NCBI GenBank assembly: GCA_910578795.1
Contig: CAJTSD010000005.1
Location: forward strand, 62,001 to 126,000
From: an uncultured Lachnospiraceae bacterium
Lineage (GTDB): Bacteria > Bacillota > Clostridia > Lachnospirales > Lachnospiraceae
DNA length: 64,000 nucleotides
Direction: 5' to 3'
Under the pieces are notes generated by a model. It had not been told where the DNA came from. It did not search any database and saw only the letters and a list, made by a program, of their open reading frames with translations. The position numbers and the translations under genes are program-made. Below, in pieces: positions 31,095 to 40,948 of the stretch (the first letter of the stretch is position 1; every line of letters begins with the position of its first letter).

Positions 31095-32030
31095 GTGAAG
31101 AAATACGTAGGCAAAAGAATTTTAACCTCTCTCTTTACACTTTTGGCGATTTTGCTGGTTTTGTTTATTTTAATGCAGCTTATGCCCGGTTCACCGTTCA
31201 ACGATGAAAAGCTGAATGAGGAGCAGCGTATAGCGCTTTATACGAAATATGGACTCGACCAGCCAATCGTCGTACAGTTTTTTAAATATGTGGGAAACAT
31301 GCTGAAGGGTGATTTGGGCGTCAGCTACAATATTTCCAAAAATACACCGATTTCACAATTGATTCAGACAAGACTTCCTATTTCGATTCGGATTGGTGGC
31401 TGCGCGGTAGGCTTAGGGGCGGTAGTCGGGTTGATTTTGGGACTGATTGCCGCGTTAAAGCATGATACGATTTGGGATTCCCTTGCAACGGTTATTTCGG
31501 TTATTGGAGTTTCGGTGCCGTCATATGTGTTTGCACTGGCGCTTTCCTATAATTTCGGGTTTAAGCTTGGATGGTTTCCAATGCTGTTTTCCCAACAGGA
31601 TATTTTTGGCTCGAGCGTCCTGCCAAGCATTTCACTGTCCATGTTTACAATGGCTTCCATTGCACGGTTTACAAGAAGCGAGATGCTCGAGGTGCTCGGC
31701 AGCGATTATATGCTGCTTGCGGAGAGCAAAGGGATTTCGGGGGCAGCGCTTATTTTCCGCCATGCGCTCAGGAATGCGCTCATTCCGATTATTACAGTGC
31801 TTGCGCCGTTAATTGTGGATTTGATGACGGGTTCCCTCGTGGTGGAAAAGATTTTTGCCATTCCAGGCGTCGGCAGTCTTCTTGTGACGGCAATCCAGTC
31901 AAATGATTACAATGTAGTCATATCACTGAGTTTCATCTATTCGGCAATGTATATCGGCATTATGCTTGTTGTTGATATCCTTTACGGCATCATTGATCCG
32001 AGAATCCGGCTTGCGAAGAAAGGAGAATGA
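31095..32030 (+). CDS. oppB: Oligopeptide ABC transporter permease
   Basis: 311 aa from GTG 31095 with AAGGAGG upstream. Six transmembrane segments. N-terminal signature ILTSLFTLLAILLVLFILMQLMPGSPF, the EAA loop (EMLEVLGSDYMLLAESKGISGAALIFRHALRNALIPIIT) that contacts the ATPases, and the LVVEKIFAIPGVGSLLV motif. Forms the membrane channel with OppC. Overlaps oppC by the ATGA arrangement. Confidence 0.96.
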   Translation: MKKYVGKRILTSLFTLLAILLVLFILMQLMPGSPFNDEKLNEEQRIALYTKYGLDQPIVVQFFKYVGNMLKGDLGVSYNISKNTPISQLIQTRLPISIRIGGCAVGLGAVVGLILGLIAALKHDTIWDSLATVISVIGVSVPSYVFALALSYNFGFKLGWFPMLFSQQDIFGSSVLPSISLSMFTMASIARFTRSEMLEVLGSDYMLLAESKGISGAALIFRHALRNALIPIITVLAPLIVDLMTGSLVVEKIFAIPGVGSLLVTAIQSNDYNVVISLSFIYSAMYIGIMLVVDILYGIIDPRIRLAKKGE

Positions 32031-32035
32031 TGAAT

Positions 32036-33076
32036 ATGGAAAATACAATGGCATATGTACCGGTTGAAACCGATTTCCGGTTGAAAAACAATGCAGGGGC
32101 AGATTTGATAGACGAAAACTTTGCCGCGCAGAGCTTTTGGAAGGATGTTTTTATCCGGTATTTTCGAAAAATCAGTGCGGTGATTGGATTGGTCTTGATT
32201 TTGGTGATTTCCGTGTTCGCGGTGATTGGTCCAGGAATGAACGAATATACGTATTCCGGTCAGGATCTTAGTCAGAAAAATTTTGCGCCGCGTATTATTG
32301 CCCTTGAAAAATTCGGGATTTTTGACGGCAGTGAGACAATGCGCACCACGACAGGCTCTAAGGAGATTAATTATTATGTGGAAAAAGGTTTGACAGATCT
32401 TGAATATTGGTTTGGAAGCGATAACTTTGGCAGAGATATTTGGACGCGTACATGGTCGGGCGCGCGGGTATCCCTCATTATTGCCGTTGCGGCCGCCATT
32501 ATTGATATGGTTATCGGTATGAGCTACGGATTGATATCGGGCTATTTTGGCGGAAGAGTTGATATGATTATGCAGAGAATCCTTGAGATTGCAAACGGCA
32601 TTCCAAGGCTTGTCATCGTGACACTCCTGCTTTTGGTGCTGCAGCCGGGTATGCTGACGATTATCTTTGCATTGATGCTCACGGAATGGGTTGGAATGAG
32701 CCGGATTGCAAGAGCAGAGATGCTGAAATTGAAAGAACAGGAGTTTGTGCTTGCGTCAAGGACGTTGGGAGCGGGGAACTTCTTTATTATCTTTAGGGAA
32801 GTATTGCCCAATATTATCGGACCGATTATTACACAGGTCATGTTTTCCATTCCGACTGCCATTTTTACGGAGGCATTTTTGAGCTTTGTGGGTCTTGGCA
32901 TTCCGGTGCCGCGGTGTTCGTTAGGCTCATTGATTTCGGAGGGATTTAACAGCTTCACGACGCATCCGTATCAGATTATTCCGCCGATTGTGGTTATGGC
33001 GCTTTTGATGCTTAGCTTTAATCTTGTGGCTGACGGACTGCGTGAGGCGCTTGATCCAAAGATGAAGGAAATGTAA
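32036..33076 (+). CDS. oppC: Oligopeptide ABC transporter permease
   Basis: 346 aa from ATG 32036, preferred over ATG 32027 because the GGAG site is only 2 nt from the latter. N-terminal cytoplasmic segment, first helix near residue 45-65, an extracellular region of about 70 residues holding NYYVEKGLTDLEYWFGSDNFGRDIW, then five helices. EAA loop MLKLKEQEFVLASRTLGAGNFFIIFREVLPN; AIFTEAFLSFVGLGIPVP is the family hallmark. Partner of OppB. Confidence 0.95.
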   Translation: MENTMAYVPVETDFRLKNNAGADLIDENFAAQSFWKDVFIRYFRKISAVIGLVLILVISVFAVIGPGMNEYTYSGQDLSQKNFAPRIIALEKFGIFDGSETMRTTTGSKEINYYVEKGLTDLEYWFGSDNFGRDIWTRTWSGARVSLIIAVAAAIIDMVIGMSYGLISGYFGGRVDMIMQRILEIANGIPRLVIVTLLLLVLQPGMLTIIFALMLTEWVGMSRIARAEMLKLKEQEFVLASRTLGAGNFFIIFREVLPNIIGPIITQVMFSIPTAIFTEAFLSFVGLGIPVPRCSLGSLISEGFNSFTTHPYQIIPPIVVMALLMLSFNLVADGLREALDPKMKEM

Positions 33077-33108
33077 ATGATTGTTGTGATAAAAGGAGAT
33101 AGGATAAA

Positions 33109-34200
33109 ATGGCAGAAGAAGACAAAAAAATACTGAATATATGTGACCTTGATATCACCTTTCGTACCACAGCGGGTCCGGTTCATGCCATAAGAGGTGT
33201 GAATATTGATTTGTATAAAGGGGAAACTGTGGCGATTGTGGGCGAGTCGGGTTCAGGAAAATCCGTAACCATGAAAGCCGCAATGGGAATTTTGGCATCC
33301 AATGCAACAGTCACAAACGGCACGATTGAATTTTCCTATAATCATGCGGATGGCAGTCCTGAAACAGTTGATATTCTGAAAAAAGATAAAAAATGGATCA
33401 GACGCCATATAAACGGAAAGCGGATTGCGATGGTGTTTCAGGATCCGATGACAAGTCTGGATCCGACCATGACAATCGGAAAGCAGATTATGGAAGGCAT
33501 GATCTGGCATTTCAAGACACCTAAAAAAGAGGCATGGAATAAGGCGGTAGCGCTTTTAAAAGAGGTTGGAATTGAGGATGCCGAAAAGCGCATGAAAAAT
33601 TATCCGCATCAGCTTTCGGGCGGTATGCGCCAACGTGTGGTCATTGCCATAGCATTGGCATGTAATCCTGATTTGTTGATTTGCGACGAGCCGACGACGG
33701 CGCTTGACGTGACGATTCAGGCAAAGATTATCGAATTGATCCGCAGGGTGCAGAAGGAGCGCGGCATCTCGGTTATTTATATCACGCATGACCTCGGCGT
33801 TGTGGCGAAGGTAGCTGACTATGTCAATGTCATGTACGCGGGTAAGATTGTGGAGAAAGGAAAGATTGAAGAAATATTCTATGATCCGAAGCATCCTTAT
33901 ACATGGGGACTTTTGTCGGCGATGCCGGATTTGGATACGGATGATGAACGGTTATATACCATTCCCGGTTCGCCGCCCAACCTTTTGCATGAAAAAGCGG
34001 GAGATGCGTTTGCACCGAGAAACCGTTTTGCATTGGAGATTGACGACAAGGCGGATCCTCCGATGTTTCAGGTGACAGATACCCACTATGCGGCGACATG
34101 GCTCTTAGATCCGAGGGCGCCAAAGGTGGAGATGCCAAAAGAGCTTGCCCTGCGGCTTGAGAGAATGAAAAAGGAGGCATCGCAATATGGCACAGAATAA
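33109..34200 (+). CDS. oppD: Oligopeptide ABC transporter ATP-binding protein
   Basis: 363 aa. Walker A GESGSGKSV near residue 45, Q loop MVFQDPMTSLDPTMT near 107, signature LSGGMRQR near 169, Walker B LLICDEPTTALD near 190, and switch His ITHDLG near 225. A C-terminal oligopeptide-specific extension (HPYTWGLLSAMPDLD) follows. The second Cys of the usual C-terminal cluster region is not evident. The gene end overlaps oppF by 14 nt. Confidence 0.95.
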   Translation: MAEEDKKILNICDLDITFRTTAGPVHAIRGVNIDLYKGETVAIVGESGSGKSVTMKAAMGILASNATVTNGTIEFSYNHADGSPETVDILKKDKKWIRRHINGKRIAMVFQDPMTSLDPTMTIGKQIMEGMIWHFKTPKKEAWNKAVALLKEVGIEDAEKRMKNYPHQLSGGMRQRVVIAIALACNPDLLICDEPTTALDVTIQAKIIELIRRVQKERGISVIYITHDLGVVAKVADYVNVMYAGKIVEKGKIEEIFYDPKHPYTWGLLSAMPDLDTDDERLYTIPGSPPNLLHEKAGDAFAPRNRFALEIDDKADPPMFQVTDTHYAATWLLDPRAPKVEMPKELALRLERMKKEASQYGTE

Positions 34201-35122
34201 GACAAAAGAGCCGCTTTTAAAGGTAGAGGGCTTAAAGCAGCATTTCAGAGTGAGCAGTAAATACACCGTGAAAGCCGTGGAGGGTGTGTCCTTTGAAATT
34301 TACCCCGGAGAAACGTACGGGCTTGTCGGTGAGTCGGGTTCCGGAAAGTCTACAATTGGCAGAAGCATTATCAGGCTTTACGATCCAACCGCGGGAAAAA
34401 TGATTTTTGACGGCACGGATATCAGCGGCAGACTGTCAAGAGCGGATAACAACAAACTCCGTACACAGATGCAGATGATTTTCCAGGATCCGATGGCATC
34501 GCTGAATCCGAGAAAGAAAATCGGTGATATTATCGGGGAAGGGATTGACATTCATAAAATGTACAAAAGCAATGCGGAGCGGGAGGATAAAATTAAGGCA
34601 ATCCTGCAAAAGGTAGGACTTGCACCAGAACATGCGACACGCTATCCGCACCAGTTTTCAGGAGGACAAAGACAGCGTGTCGGAATCGCAAGGGCGCTCA
34701 TTATGAATCCGAAGCTGATTATTGCCGATGAATGTATTTCGGCGCTTGATGTGTCCATTCAGGCACAGGTTGTGAACCTGATGAAGGATATCCAGCAGGA
34801 AACGGGGACGGCGTATCTGTTTATTGCACATGACCTTTCGATGGTGAAGTATATTTCGGACCGTATTGGCGTGCTGCATTTGGGACATTTGCTGGAAACG
34901 GGAACGACGGAGGAGATTTTTGAAAATCCTGTTCACCCCTATACAAAGAGTTTGCTATCGGCAATTCCGGCGCCAAACCCAGTGGTGGAAAAGCAGCGGA
35001 TTGCGCTCAGTTATGATTATAAAACATCCGGAATTGATTATCACGAGGGAACAAACCATTTGGTGAGCGGTTCGCATTATGTGAAATGCACGGACGACGA
35101 GTTTCAGGAGTGGGTAAAATAG
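34187..35122 (+). CDS. oppF: Oligopeptide ABC transporter ATP-binding protein
   Basis: 311 aa. Walker A GESGSGKSTIG near residue 47, MIFQDPMASLNPRKKI near 102, signature FSGGQRQR near 158, Walker B LIIADECISALD near 178 (ADEC where most have CDEP), and IAHDLS near 213. Forms the ATPase heterodimer with OppD. The overlap with oppD gives coupled synthesis. The operon ends at the terminator 35124-35173. Confidence 0.95.
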   Translation: MAQNKTKEPLLKVEGLKQHFRVSSKYTVKAVEGVSFEIYPGETYGLVGESGSGKSTIGRSIIRLYDPTAGKMIFDGTDISGRLSRADNNKLRTQMQMIFQDPMASLNPRKKIGDIIGEGIDIHKMYKSNAEREDKIKAILQKVGLAPEHATRYPHQFSGGQRQRVGIARALIMNPKLIIADECISALDVSIQAQVVNLMKDIQQETGTAYLFIAHDLSMVKYISDRIGVLHLGHLLETGTTEEIFENPVHPYTKSLLSAIPAPNPVVEKQRIALSYDYKTSGIDYHEGTNHLVSGSHYVKCTDDEFQEWVK

Positions 35123-35123
35123 A

Positions 35124-35173
35124 AAAAACGAGCTGGGAACACATTATTGGAGTGGTGTGCTCCCGGCTTTTTT
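35124..35173 (+). terminator. Terminator of the opp operon
   Basis: AGCTGGGA (35131-35138) pairs with TCCCGGCT (35161-35168), with an inner ACAC/GTGT stem and a T6 run to 35173. Confidence 0.85.
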
Positions 35174-35272
35174 GTGTAACAAGACAACTGTATTCATCAT
35201 TCACATTGCCGCAACATATGTTGTACTGATAGGATTGACAGCATGGATCTTAAGAAAGGACAAAGTGAATTG

Positions 35273-36553
35273 ATGAGAAATATTTATATTGGCGATACTG
35301 GTGTGACAGTGCAGTATTTACAGCTGGCATTGAAAAGAGCGGGTTATGATATTGCGATAAACGGCGAATTTACGAGAGATACCTGCAGAACGCTTGGGGC
35401 ATTTTTGGGCGGCGGGGTAGGGTGTTATGTTGATACATCAGTTTGGTTGAAACTGATACCCTATTTGAGGGGATATACGACACATGTGATTACACAGGGA
35501 GAGAGCCTGTGGAATATTGCGGAAGCATATCATACAAATCTTTCGTCAATCGTTACGGCAAATCCATCGATAGAAGCGTCAAACCTTCAGGTGGGAACAA
35601 GGATATATGTGCCGTATTCGTTTGGGCTTGTATCAGAGGAGGTACCGTATACTTCCGAGTTTACACAGCTTATTATAGAAGGGCTCCGTGTCCGTTATCC
35701 GTTTCTTGTCACAGGCTCCATCGGTAAAAGCGTGATGAATAATGAACTTTCCTATATCAGGATTGGGAGAGGCGCTGTACAGGTAAGCTATAATGCCAGC
35801 TTTCACGCAAATGAGTGGATTACCACGCCGGTGCTTTTAAAATTTGCACAGGAGTATGCAGGAGCGTATGCGGACGGCGCTGCGCTTTATGGAACGGATA
35901 GCAGGGAGCTGTTTGAGAAGTACAGTCTTTATCTGATACCGCTGGTAAATCCTGACGGGGTAAATCTGGTAAACGGTGTGCTGCCTGAGGGGGACTATTT
36001 GGAACAGACAAAGAAGATTGCGTCAAATTATCCTTTCATACCATATCCGGACGGCTGGAAGGCGAATATTAACGGTGTGGATTTAAATCTCCAGTTTCCG
36101 GCAGGCTGGGAGCAGGCGAAAGAAATTAAATTCGGGCAGGGCTACACGTCCCCGGCGCCCAGGGATTATGTCGGAGATGCGCCCGTATCACAGCCGGAGA
36201 GCCGTGCAATGTATGATTTTACCAAAGCGAATGACTTTCAGTTAATTCTTGCATATCATACGCAGGGAGAAGTGATTTACTGGAAGTACCTTGACTATGA
36301 ACCCGAAAATTCAAGGCAGATTGCGGACTATTTCGGGAGCGTCAGCGGATATCTTGTGGAGGAAACGCCATACGCATCGGGTCATGCGGGGTATAAGGAC
36401 TGGTTTATCGAGCAGTATAATCTGCCGGGATATACCATAGAGGTGGGAATTGGGGAAAATCCGCTGAACATGAGTCAGTTTACATCCATTTATGATGACA
36501 ATAAGCTCATTTTGCTAGGGGGAATGACGCAGATTATTGGGAAAAGTTCCTAA
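35273..36553 (+). CDS. M14 carboxypeptidase-fold peptidoglycan peptidase with PG-binding and LysM domains
   Basis: 426 aa from ATG 35273 (AAAGGA upstream); ATG 35243 is an alternative adding ten residues. A peptidoglycan-binding-1 like region (GDTGVTVQYLQLALKRAGYD) is followed by a LysM domain near 70-115 (HVITQGESLWNIAEAY, NPSIEASNLQVGTRIYVP). The zinc carboxypeptidase domain has HxxE in FHANEW near 178, the third zinc His in AYHTQGE near 327, and the catalytic Glu in TIEVG near 389. This is the layout of gamma-D-glutamyl-meso-DAP peptidases that trim muropeptides. There is no signal peptide, which suggests action in the cytoplasm or forespore, or non-classical export. Confidence 0.88.
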   Translation: MRNIYIGDTGVTVQYLQLALKRAGYDIAINGEFTRDTCRTLGAFLGGGVGCYVDTSVWLKLIPYLRGYTTHVITQGESLWNIAEAYHTNLSSIVTANPSIEASNLQVGTRIYVPYSFGLVSEEVPYTSEFTQLIIEGLRVRYPFLVTGSIGKSVMNNELSYIRIGRGAVQVSYNASFHANEWITTPVLLKFAQEYAGAYADGAALYGTDSRELFEKYSLYLIPLVNPDGVNLVNGVLPEGDYLEQTKKIASNYPFIPYPDGWKANINGVDLNLQFPAGWEQAKEIKFGQGYTSPAPRDYVGDAPVSQPESRAMYDFTKANDFQLILAYHTQGEVIYWKYLDYEPENSRQIADYFGSVSGYLVEETPYASGHAGYKDWFIEQYNLPGYTIEVGIGENPLNMSQFTSIYDDNKLILLGGMTQIIGKSS

Positions 36554-36636
36554 AAGTGCTATGAAAAGACAGAAAAATATGTTAAAATATACAAGAACAG
36601 ATAATTTTGTAACTATCGAAAGATAGGAGAACGTAT

Positions 36637-38022
36637 ATGAGAGAAAATCGGGAAGCTACGGTAATCAATACGGCAAGGCTTGTGCGGGAAACGATGAGTG
36701 ACAAGGATTTTGAGCTTTATCTTTACTCGCTCAAAAAGCTTGCCGAAAATAATATGGAGGGAAATCTGACCTACATGACAAACTTGTATAACGTCAGGGC
36801 GTTTCAGGTAAAGGCTCAGGAAGAGATGCTTGAAAATCCGGATTTGAAGTTTGCCATTATTGTGTTGGACTTTGCTAATTTTAATACAATCAATGAATTT
36901 TGCGGACGCGATGTGGGAGACGGTCTGTTAACGTGTGTGGCGGATGCATTGCGCAGCGAGGCAGAGGGGAAGGAGCACATGGTCTTGTCCCATTTCCGCG
37001 CGGACGTATTTTCTGTTTTTACGCCGTTTCAGGAAAAATCCGAACTGATTGAGATTGTAAATCACATTGATAAAAAAATTGCGGCATATAAAATTCCTTA
37101 TAAAGTGCTGCCCGCGTTTGGCATCTGCATTGCGGATTCGCCTACGATGGCGGTAAGTACAATGCGCGATTATGCGATGCTTGCCCTTGAAACCATCAAA
37201 GGAAAATTTTATGCGAAATATGCGTTTTTTGATGAAGAGATGAGAAATCAGATGCTGATTAATAAAATGGTGGAAAATGATATCATCAGGGCGCTTGAGG
37301 AAGAACAGCTGATGCCGTTTATCCAGCCAAAAGTCAACATGGAGAATGGTGAGATTGTGGGCGGAGAGGCACTGGTGCGCTGGCATCATCCCGAACGGGG
37401 GATTGTCATGCCGATGAAGTTTATTCCCGTGCTGGAAAAAAACGGACTCATTATAGATGTTGATATCTGCATTTGGAAACAGATTTTTAAGTTTCTTGGG
37501 AAACGGCTTGCTGCGGGAGAGAAGGTTGTGCCGATTTCCATTAATATCTCAAGGCAGCATGTGTTTGACAGTGTGTTTCGGGATTGCATTACTGATTTTT
37601 CCAAGGAATTTCAAGTGCCGCCCGAGCTTGTCGTTTTGGAGCTGACGGAGAGCGGATTTTTGGAGGATAACGAAAAGATGTATGAGCATCTTCGGTATCT
37701 GAAGGAACAGGGATTTACGCTTTCCATGGACGATTTTGGAACAGGCTATTCCACCATGACCATGCTGAAAAATCAGCCGATGGATGAAATTAAGATTGAC
37801 AGGGGTTTTATTGTGGATATTGAAAATCCAAAGAGTCAGAGCATTTTAAGCCATACGATTGATATGCTTCATGACCTTGACATCAATATTATCGTGGAAG
37901 GCGTGGAAAGCGCAGCGCAGCAGGAATATCTGCTGAAATACGGCTGCAATAAGGCGCAGGGATTTTTATACTACAAGCCTATGCCATTGGAAGAGTTTGC
38001 TACACTTTTGGATGAAACATGA
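36637..38022 (+). CDS. Degenerate-GGDEF / intact-EAL c-di-GMP phosphodiesterase
   Basis: 461 aa, no membrane segment. The GGDEF-like domain (about 45-190) has lost the signature: the site reads RADVFSVF near residue 121, so no cyclase activity is expected. The EAL domain (about 205-461) keeps the key motifs: GGEALVRW near 242, ISINISRQHVFD, LELTESGF, MDDFGTGYS, IKIDRGF and EGVES. It should hydrolyse c-di-GMP in the cytoplasm. It overlaps nothing upstream and runs 29 bp ahead of the lipase-like gene. Confidence 0.9.
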   Translation: MRENREATVINTARLVRETMSDKDFELYLYSLKKLAENNMEGNLTYMTNLYNVRAFQVKAQEEMLENPDLKFAIIVLDFANFNTINEFCGRDVGDGLLTCVADALRSEAEGKEHMVLSHFRADVFSVFTPFQEKSELIEIVNHIDKKIAAYKIPYKVLPAFGICIADSPTMAVSTMRDYAMLALETIKGKFYAKYAFFDEEMRNQMLINKMVENDIIRALEEEQLMPFIQPKVNMENGEIVGGEALVRWHHPERGIVMPMKFIPVLEKNGLIIDVDICIWKQIFKFLGKRLAAGEKVVPISINISRQHVFDSVFRDCITDFSKEFQVPPELVVLELTESGFLEDNEKMYEHLRYLKEQGFTLSMDDFGTGYSTMTMLKNQPMDEIKIDRGFIVDIENPKSQSILSHTIDMLHDLDINIIVEGVESAAQQEYLLKYGCNKAQGFLYYKPMPLEEFATLLDET

Positions 38023-38050
38023 TGTATTATGTCGACAGGGAAGGCTGAAC

Positions 38051-39368
38051 ATGAGAAAAATTGCAAGAGCGGTTCAGTATGTTTGTTGCGGAATCATTCT
38101 TTTTGCCGTTTCAAATTGCTATGCGCTTTGTCAGAGTATCGGATATATTGCGTTGTTATTGGGAGCATATATTGTCATCAATATTGCTCCTGTGTTTGTA
38201 TTGCCAAAGACGAAACGTCTTAGGGCTTGCGCGCGTGGAAATGCCCTTTTAATCGAATTTCTGATTTCAACGGCGCTTTCTGTGGTATTTTTTATACAAA
38301 GTCTGTTTCATTCGCCGGATTTAAAAGAGATTATGGTCAATACGCTGTTTGCCATTTTGCTCGAGGCAATTGTTTTTTGGAACGGTATTATCCGTGTTTA
38401 TGTCCGTTCACAGCAGCTTGGCATCAAAATCCGCGTGATTGGACTTGTCTGCGGGTTAATTCCTGTTGCGCAGCTAATTGCGCTTGGGTTGATAATCAGA
38501 ACGGTGTCGAAGGAGATTGCGTTTGAGAATCGTCGGATCCTTTTAGATGAGGGCAGAAAGGATTTACAGGTCTGCGCTACGAAATATCCGATTCTGATGG
38601 TGCATGGCGTGTTTTTCCGGGATTTCCGGTATTTGAATTATTGGGGGCGTATCCCTGAGGCGCTGCAGAATAATGGCGCGCGGATTTTTTATGGCAATCA
38701 CCAGTCGGCAGCCGCGGTTGCGCAGAGTGGGAAGGAGATTTCGGACAGAATATTGCAGATTGTCAGTGAAACGGGTTGTGAAAAAGTAAATATAATTGCA
38801 CATTCCAAGGGGGGGGCTTGATTGCAGAAGCGCCCTTACCAATCCCGAAATTGCAAATCATGTGGCGACGCTGACCACCATTAACACGCCGCACAGGGGA
38901 TGCGAGTTTGCGGATTATCTGTTAAATAAAATTCCAAAGGACGAGCAGGATGTTGTGGCAGGTGCGTACAATGCGGCGCTCAGAAGGCTTGGCGATCCCA
39001 ATCCGGACTTTATGTCGGCGGTGACAAACCTTACGGCATCTTTTTGCAAGGAATTGAATGAGCATGTTGCCGATGCAGAAGGTGTGTATTATCAGAGCAT
39101 CGGTACGAAATTAAACAAGGCGTCGGGCGGACGTTTTCCGATGAATTTTACATATCATTTGGCAAAATATTTTGACGGTGCAAATGACGGGCTTGTCGGT
39201 GAAACCTCTTTTGCATGGGGAGAGAATTACAGGCTTCTTACCGTGAACGGAAAACGCGGCATATCGCACGGCGACATGATTGATTTAAACCGTGAGAATA
39301 TTGAGGAGTTTGATGTCAGGGAATTTTATGTGCAGCTTGTGGCTGATTTAAAAGAGCGCGGATTTTAG
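38051..39368 (+). pseudogene. Membrane-anchored alpha/beta-hydrolase (lipase-like), frameshifted at a G8 run
   Basis: ATG 38051 opens a frame with four hydrophobic segments in the first 150 residues, then a lipase core: YPILMVHGVFFRDFRY and VNIIAHSKGG, the GHSxG-type nucleophile elbow. At eight consecutive G (38809-38816) the frame runs into TGA 38819. Removing one G gives AHSKGGLDCRSAL and continues through TLTTINTPHRGCEFADYLL, FDGANDGLVGETS and RGISHGDMIDL (Asp and His of the triad) to TAG 39366. Both halves look otherwise undamaged. It could be phase variation, a recent mutation or a sequencing error. Confidence 0.82.
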
Positions 39369-39375
39369 TCCGCGC
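39356..39375. terminator. Hairpin at the overlap of converging stops
   Basis: GCGCGGA (39356-39362), loop of six, TCCGCGC (39369-39375). It spans the stop codons of the lipase-like gene and of aroA, which overlap at 39365-39368. Confidence 0.55.
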
Positions 39376-40666
39376 ATAATTGTTCCAGTACGTCGAAATA
39401 TTCTTCAAAGGTCTTTTTGCAGCACATTGGGTTTGCAATTTCGATTCCTTCAACCTTTAATCCAATCAGTGCAAACGCCATTGCCATCCGGTGGTCGTCG
39501 TAAGTCTGTACGATGCCGGCTTTGGGTGTGCCGGGGTATATTGTGATTGCCGCTTCTTCCTCTGTACATAGAATGCCAAGCCTTGTAAGCTCTGTTGCGA
39601 CAGCGTGAATGCGGTCTGATTCCTGTAATCGGATATGACCGATGTTTTCGATGCGCACGGGCGACTGGGCGAAGGGCGCAAGTGCGGCGAGCGTCATTGT
39701 TTGGTCAGAGAAATCTTTCATGTCTACGGTAATTCCCTTGATGCTTCCGTCTGCTGCTCCGGTTACTTCGATTCCAAAAGCGGTTTCCTGCACACTGCAG
39801 CCAAGCTGTTCCAATAGCTTTATGAATTTCAAATCGCCCTGCATACAATCCCATGTGACATTTTCAACAACCGTCCGCCCGCCCGTAAGCGCTGCCGCTG
39901 CATAGAAATAGCAGGCTGCGGATACGTCAGGCTCGATTTGATAAGTGCCTGCCTTGTAGGAGATGCCCTGTGGCATGAGATAGTTTTCACCATCAAATTC
40001 TGTTTTCGCACCAAACTGTTCCATCATTTTTTGCGTGATGCGGATATAGGAACCCTCTTTTCGCCCGCTTGTAATTTCGATGCGAAGCCCTTGCTTTAGC
40101 ATCGGGGATACAAGCATGAGCGCGCTTAAAAACTGCGTACTTTTGCTGATGTCAAGCGTGATATGGAGGGTGTCGCCGGCACCTGTCGTTTTGCCGATTC
40201 CCTGTATTTTTACCGGAAGAAAGCCTTCCTGTTCAAGATATGTGATTTTAGCGCCCATTTCGGTAAGCACGTCAAATAGCGGCTTCATGGGGCGTTTTTT
40301 CATTTGTTCGGAAGCATTGACGGTAAAGGTACCTTGTGCAAGGGCGAGCATTGCCGTCAAAAAACGTGCTGCCGTTCCTGCGCTGCCGACGAAGATTTCA
40401 CCGCTTGTTACAGGAAGTGCGCCGTTTAATCCGATGACGGTAACCTCCTTTGTCTGTTCGTTGGCATCCACCACAAATCCCAGTGACTTGAGTGAGCTCA
40501 AAAAGTTTCTGGAATCATCGCTGAATAGTACGCCTTTTAGGCGTGTTGTTCCGTCTGCTAATGCCGCCATTAAAAGTGCGCGGTTTGTCATACTCTTGGA
40601 GCCGGGGACGTTGACCTCCCAATTGATTTTTTTGTATTGCGTTTTTACGTGATAGGTGTTTTTCAT
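39365..40666 (-). CDS. aroA: 3-phosphoshikimate 1-carboxyvinyltransferase (EPSP synthase)
   Basis: 433 aa from the ATG at 40664-40666, chosen for GGAGG six nt upstream. Shikimate pathway step making EPSP from shikimate-3-phosphate and PEP. Motifs: NVPGSKSMTNRALLMAALADG near residue 15, GSAGTAARFLTAMLAL near 94 (the LxNAGTAxR region, here with S for N), KRPMKPLFD near 119, QESDRIHAVATEL near 336, and TYDDHRMAMAFAL near 380. It is transcribed alone from a consensus promoter. Confidence 0.95.
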   Translation of the reverse strand: MKNTYHVKTQYKKINWEVNVPGSKSMTNRALLMAALADGTTRLKGVLFSDDSRNFLSSLKSLGFVVDANEQTKEVTVIGLNGALPVTSGEIFVGSAGTAARFLTAMLALAQGTFTVNASEQMKKRPMKPLFDVLTEMGAKITYLEQEGFLPVKIQGIGKTTGAGDTLHITLDISKSTQFLSALMLVSPMLKQGLRIEITSGRKEGSYIRITQKMMEQFGAKTEFDGENYLMPQGISYKAGTYQIEPDVSAACYFYAAAALTGGRTVVENVTWDCMQGDLKFIKLLEQLGCSVQETAFGIEVTGAADGSIKGITVDMKDFSDQTMTLAALAPFAQSPVRIENIGHIRLQESDRIHAVATELTRLGILCTEEEAAITIYPGTPKAGIVQTYDDHRMAMAFALIGLKVEGIEIANPMCCKKTFEEYFDVLEQLCAD

Positions 40667-40708
40667 TTTTTCCTCCAGCGGGTAAAATTTCATCTTGTTT
40701 TGATGGGT

Positions 40709-40724
40709 GCAGCTGATTAGCTGC
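40709..40724 (-). promoter_or_regulatory. Short perfect hairpin in the aroA leader
   Basis: On the transcribed strand GCAGCT, AATC loop, AGCTGC, about 20 nt after the predicted start. Too small for an assigned riboswitch; may be an operator. Confidence 0.35.
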
Positions 40725-40745
40725 AGCGGCAATAATTGTTATTTT

Positions 40746-40774
40746 ATTATAGTAGATAATACAAAAGCTGTAAA
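40746..40774 (-). promoter_or_regulatory. Promoter of aroA
   Basis: On the minus strand TTTACA (40769-40774), 17 bp, perfect TATAAT (40746-40751). Confidence 0.75.
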
Positions 40775-40878
40775 GTGCACGTTATATTCTTACAAAACTG
40801 TTAGATTTTATTGTAAAATTGAAAGAATACGGAAAGATTTCTGTGAGATACTCGGTATGGCAGAATAAAGGCAGCATA

Positions 40879-40907
40879 TTGACTTTCATGTGATAATGGT
40901 ATATATT
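40879..40907 (+). promoter_or_regulatory. Promoter upstream of a 17-codon frame and the macAB-like operon
   Basis: TTGACT (40879-40884), 17 bp, TATATT (40902-40907). Confidence 0.68.
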
Positions 40908-40934
40908 ATCTGTACTAACTGTATTAATACAGAT
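40908..40934 (+). promoter_or_regulatory. GntR/YtrA-like operator
   Basis: ATCTGTACTAA (40908-40918), five-nt centre, TTAATACAGAT (40924-40934): 11-bp arms with one mismatch, directly after the -10 box. The TGTACTAA/TTAATACA core resembles sites bound by YtrA-type GntR repressors that control ABC exporters. No regulator gene is in the window. Confidence 0.5.
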
Positions 40935-40948
40935 GGGGGCGGAATTTT

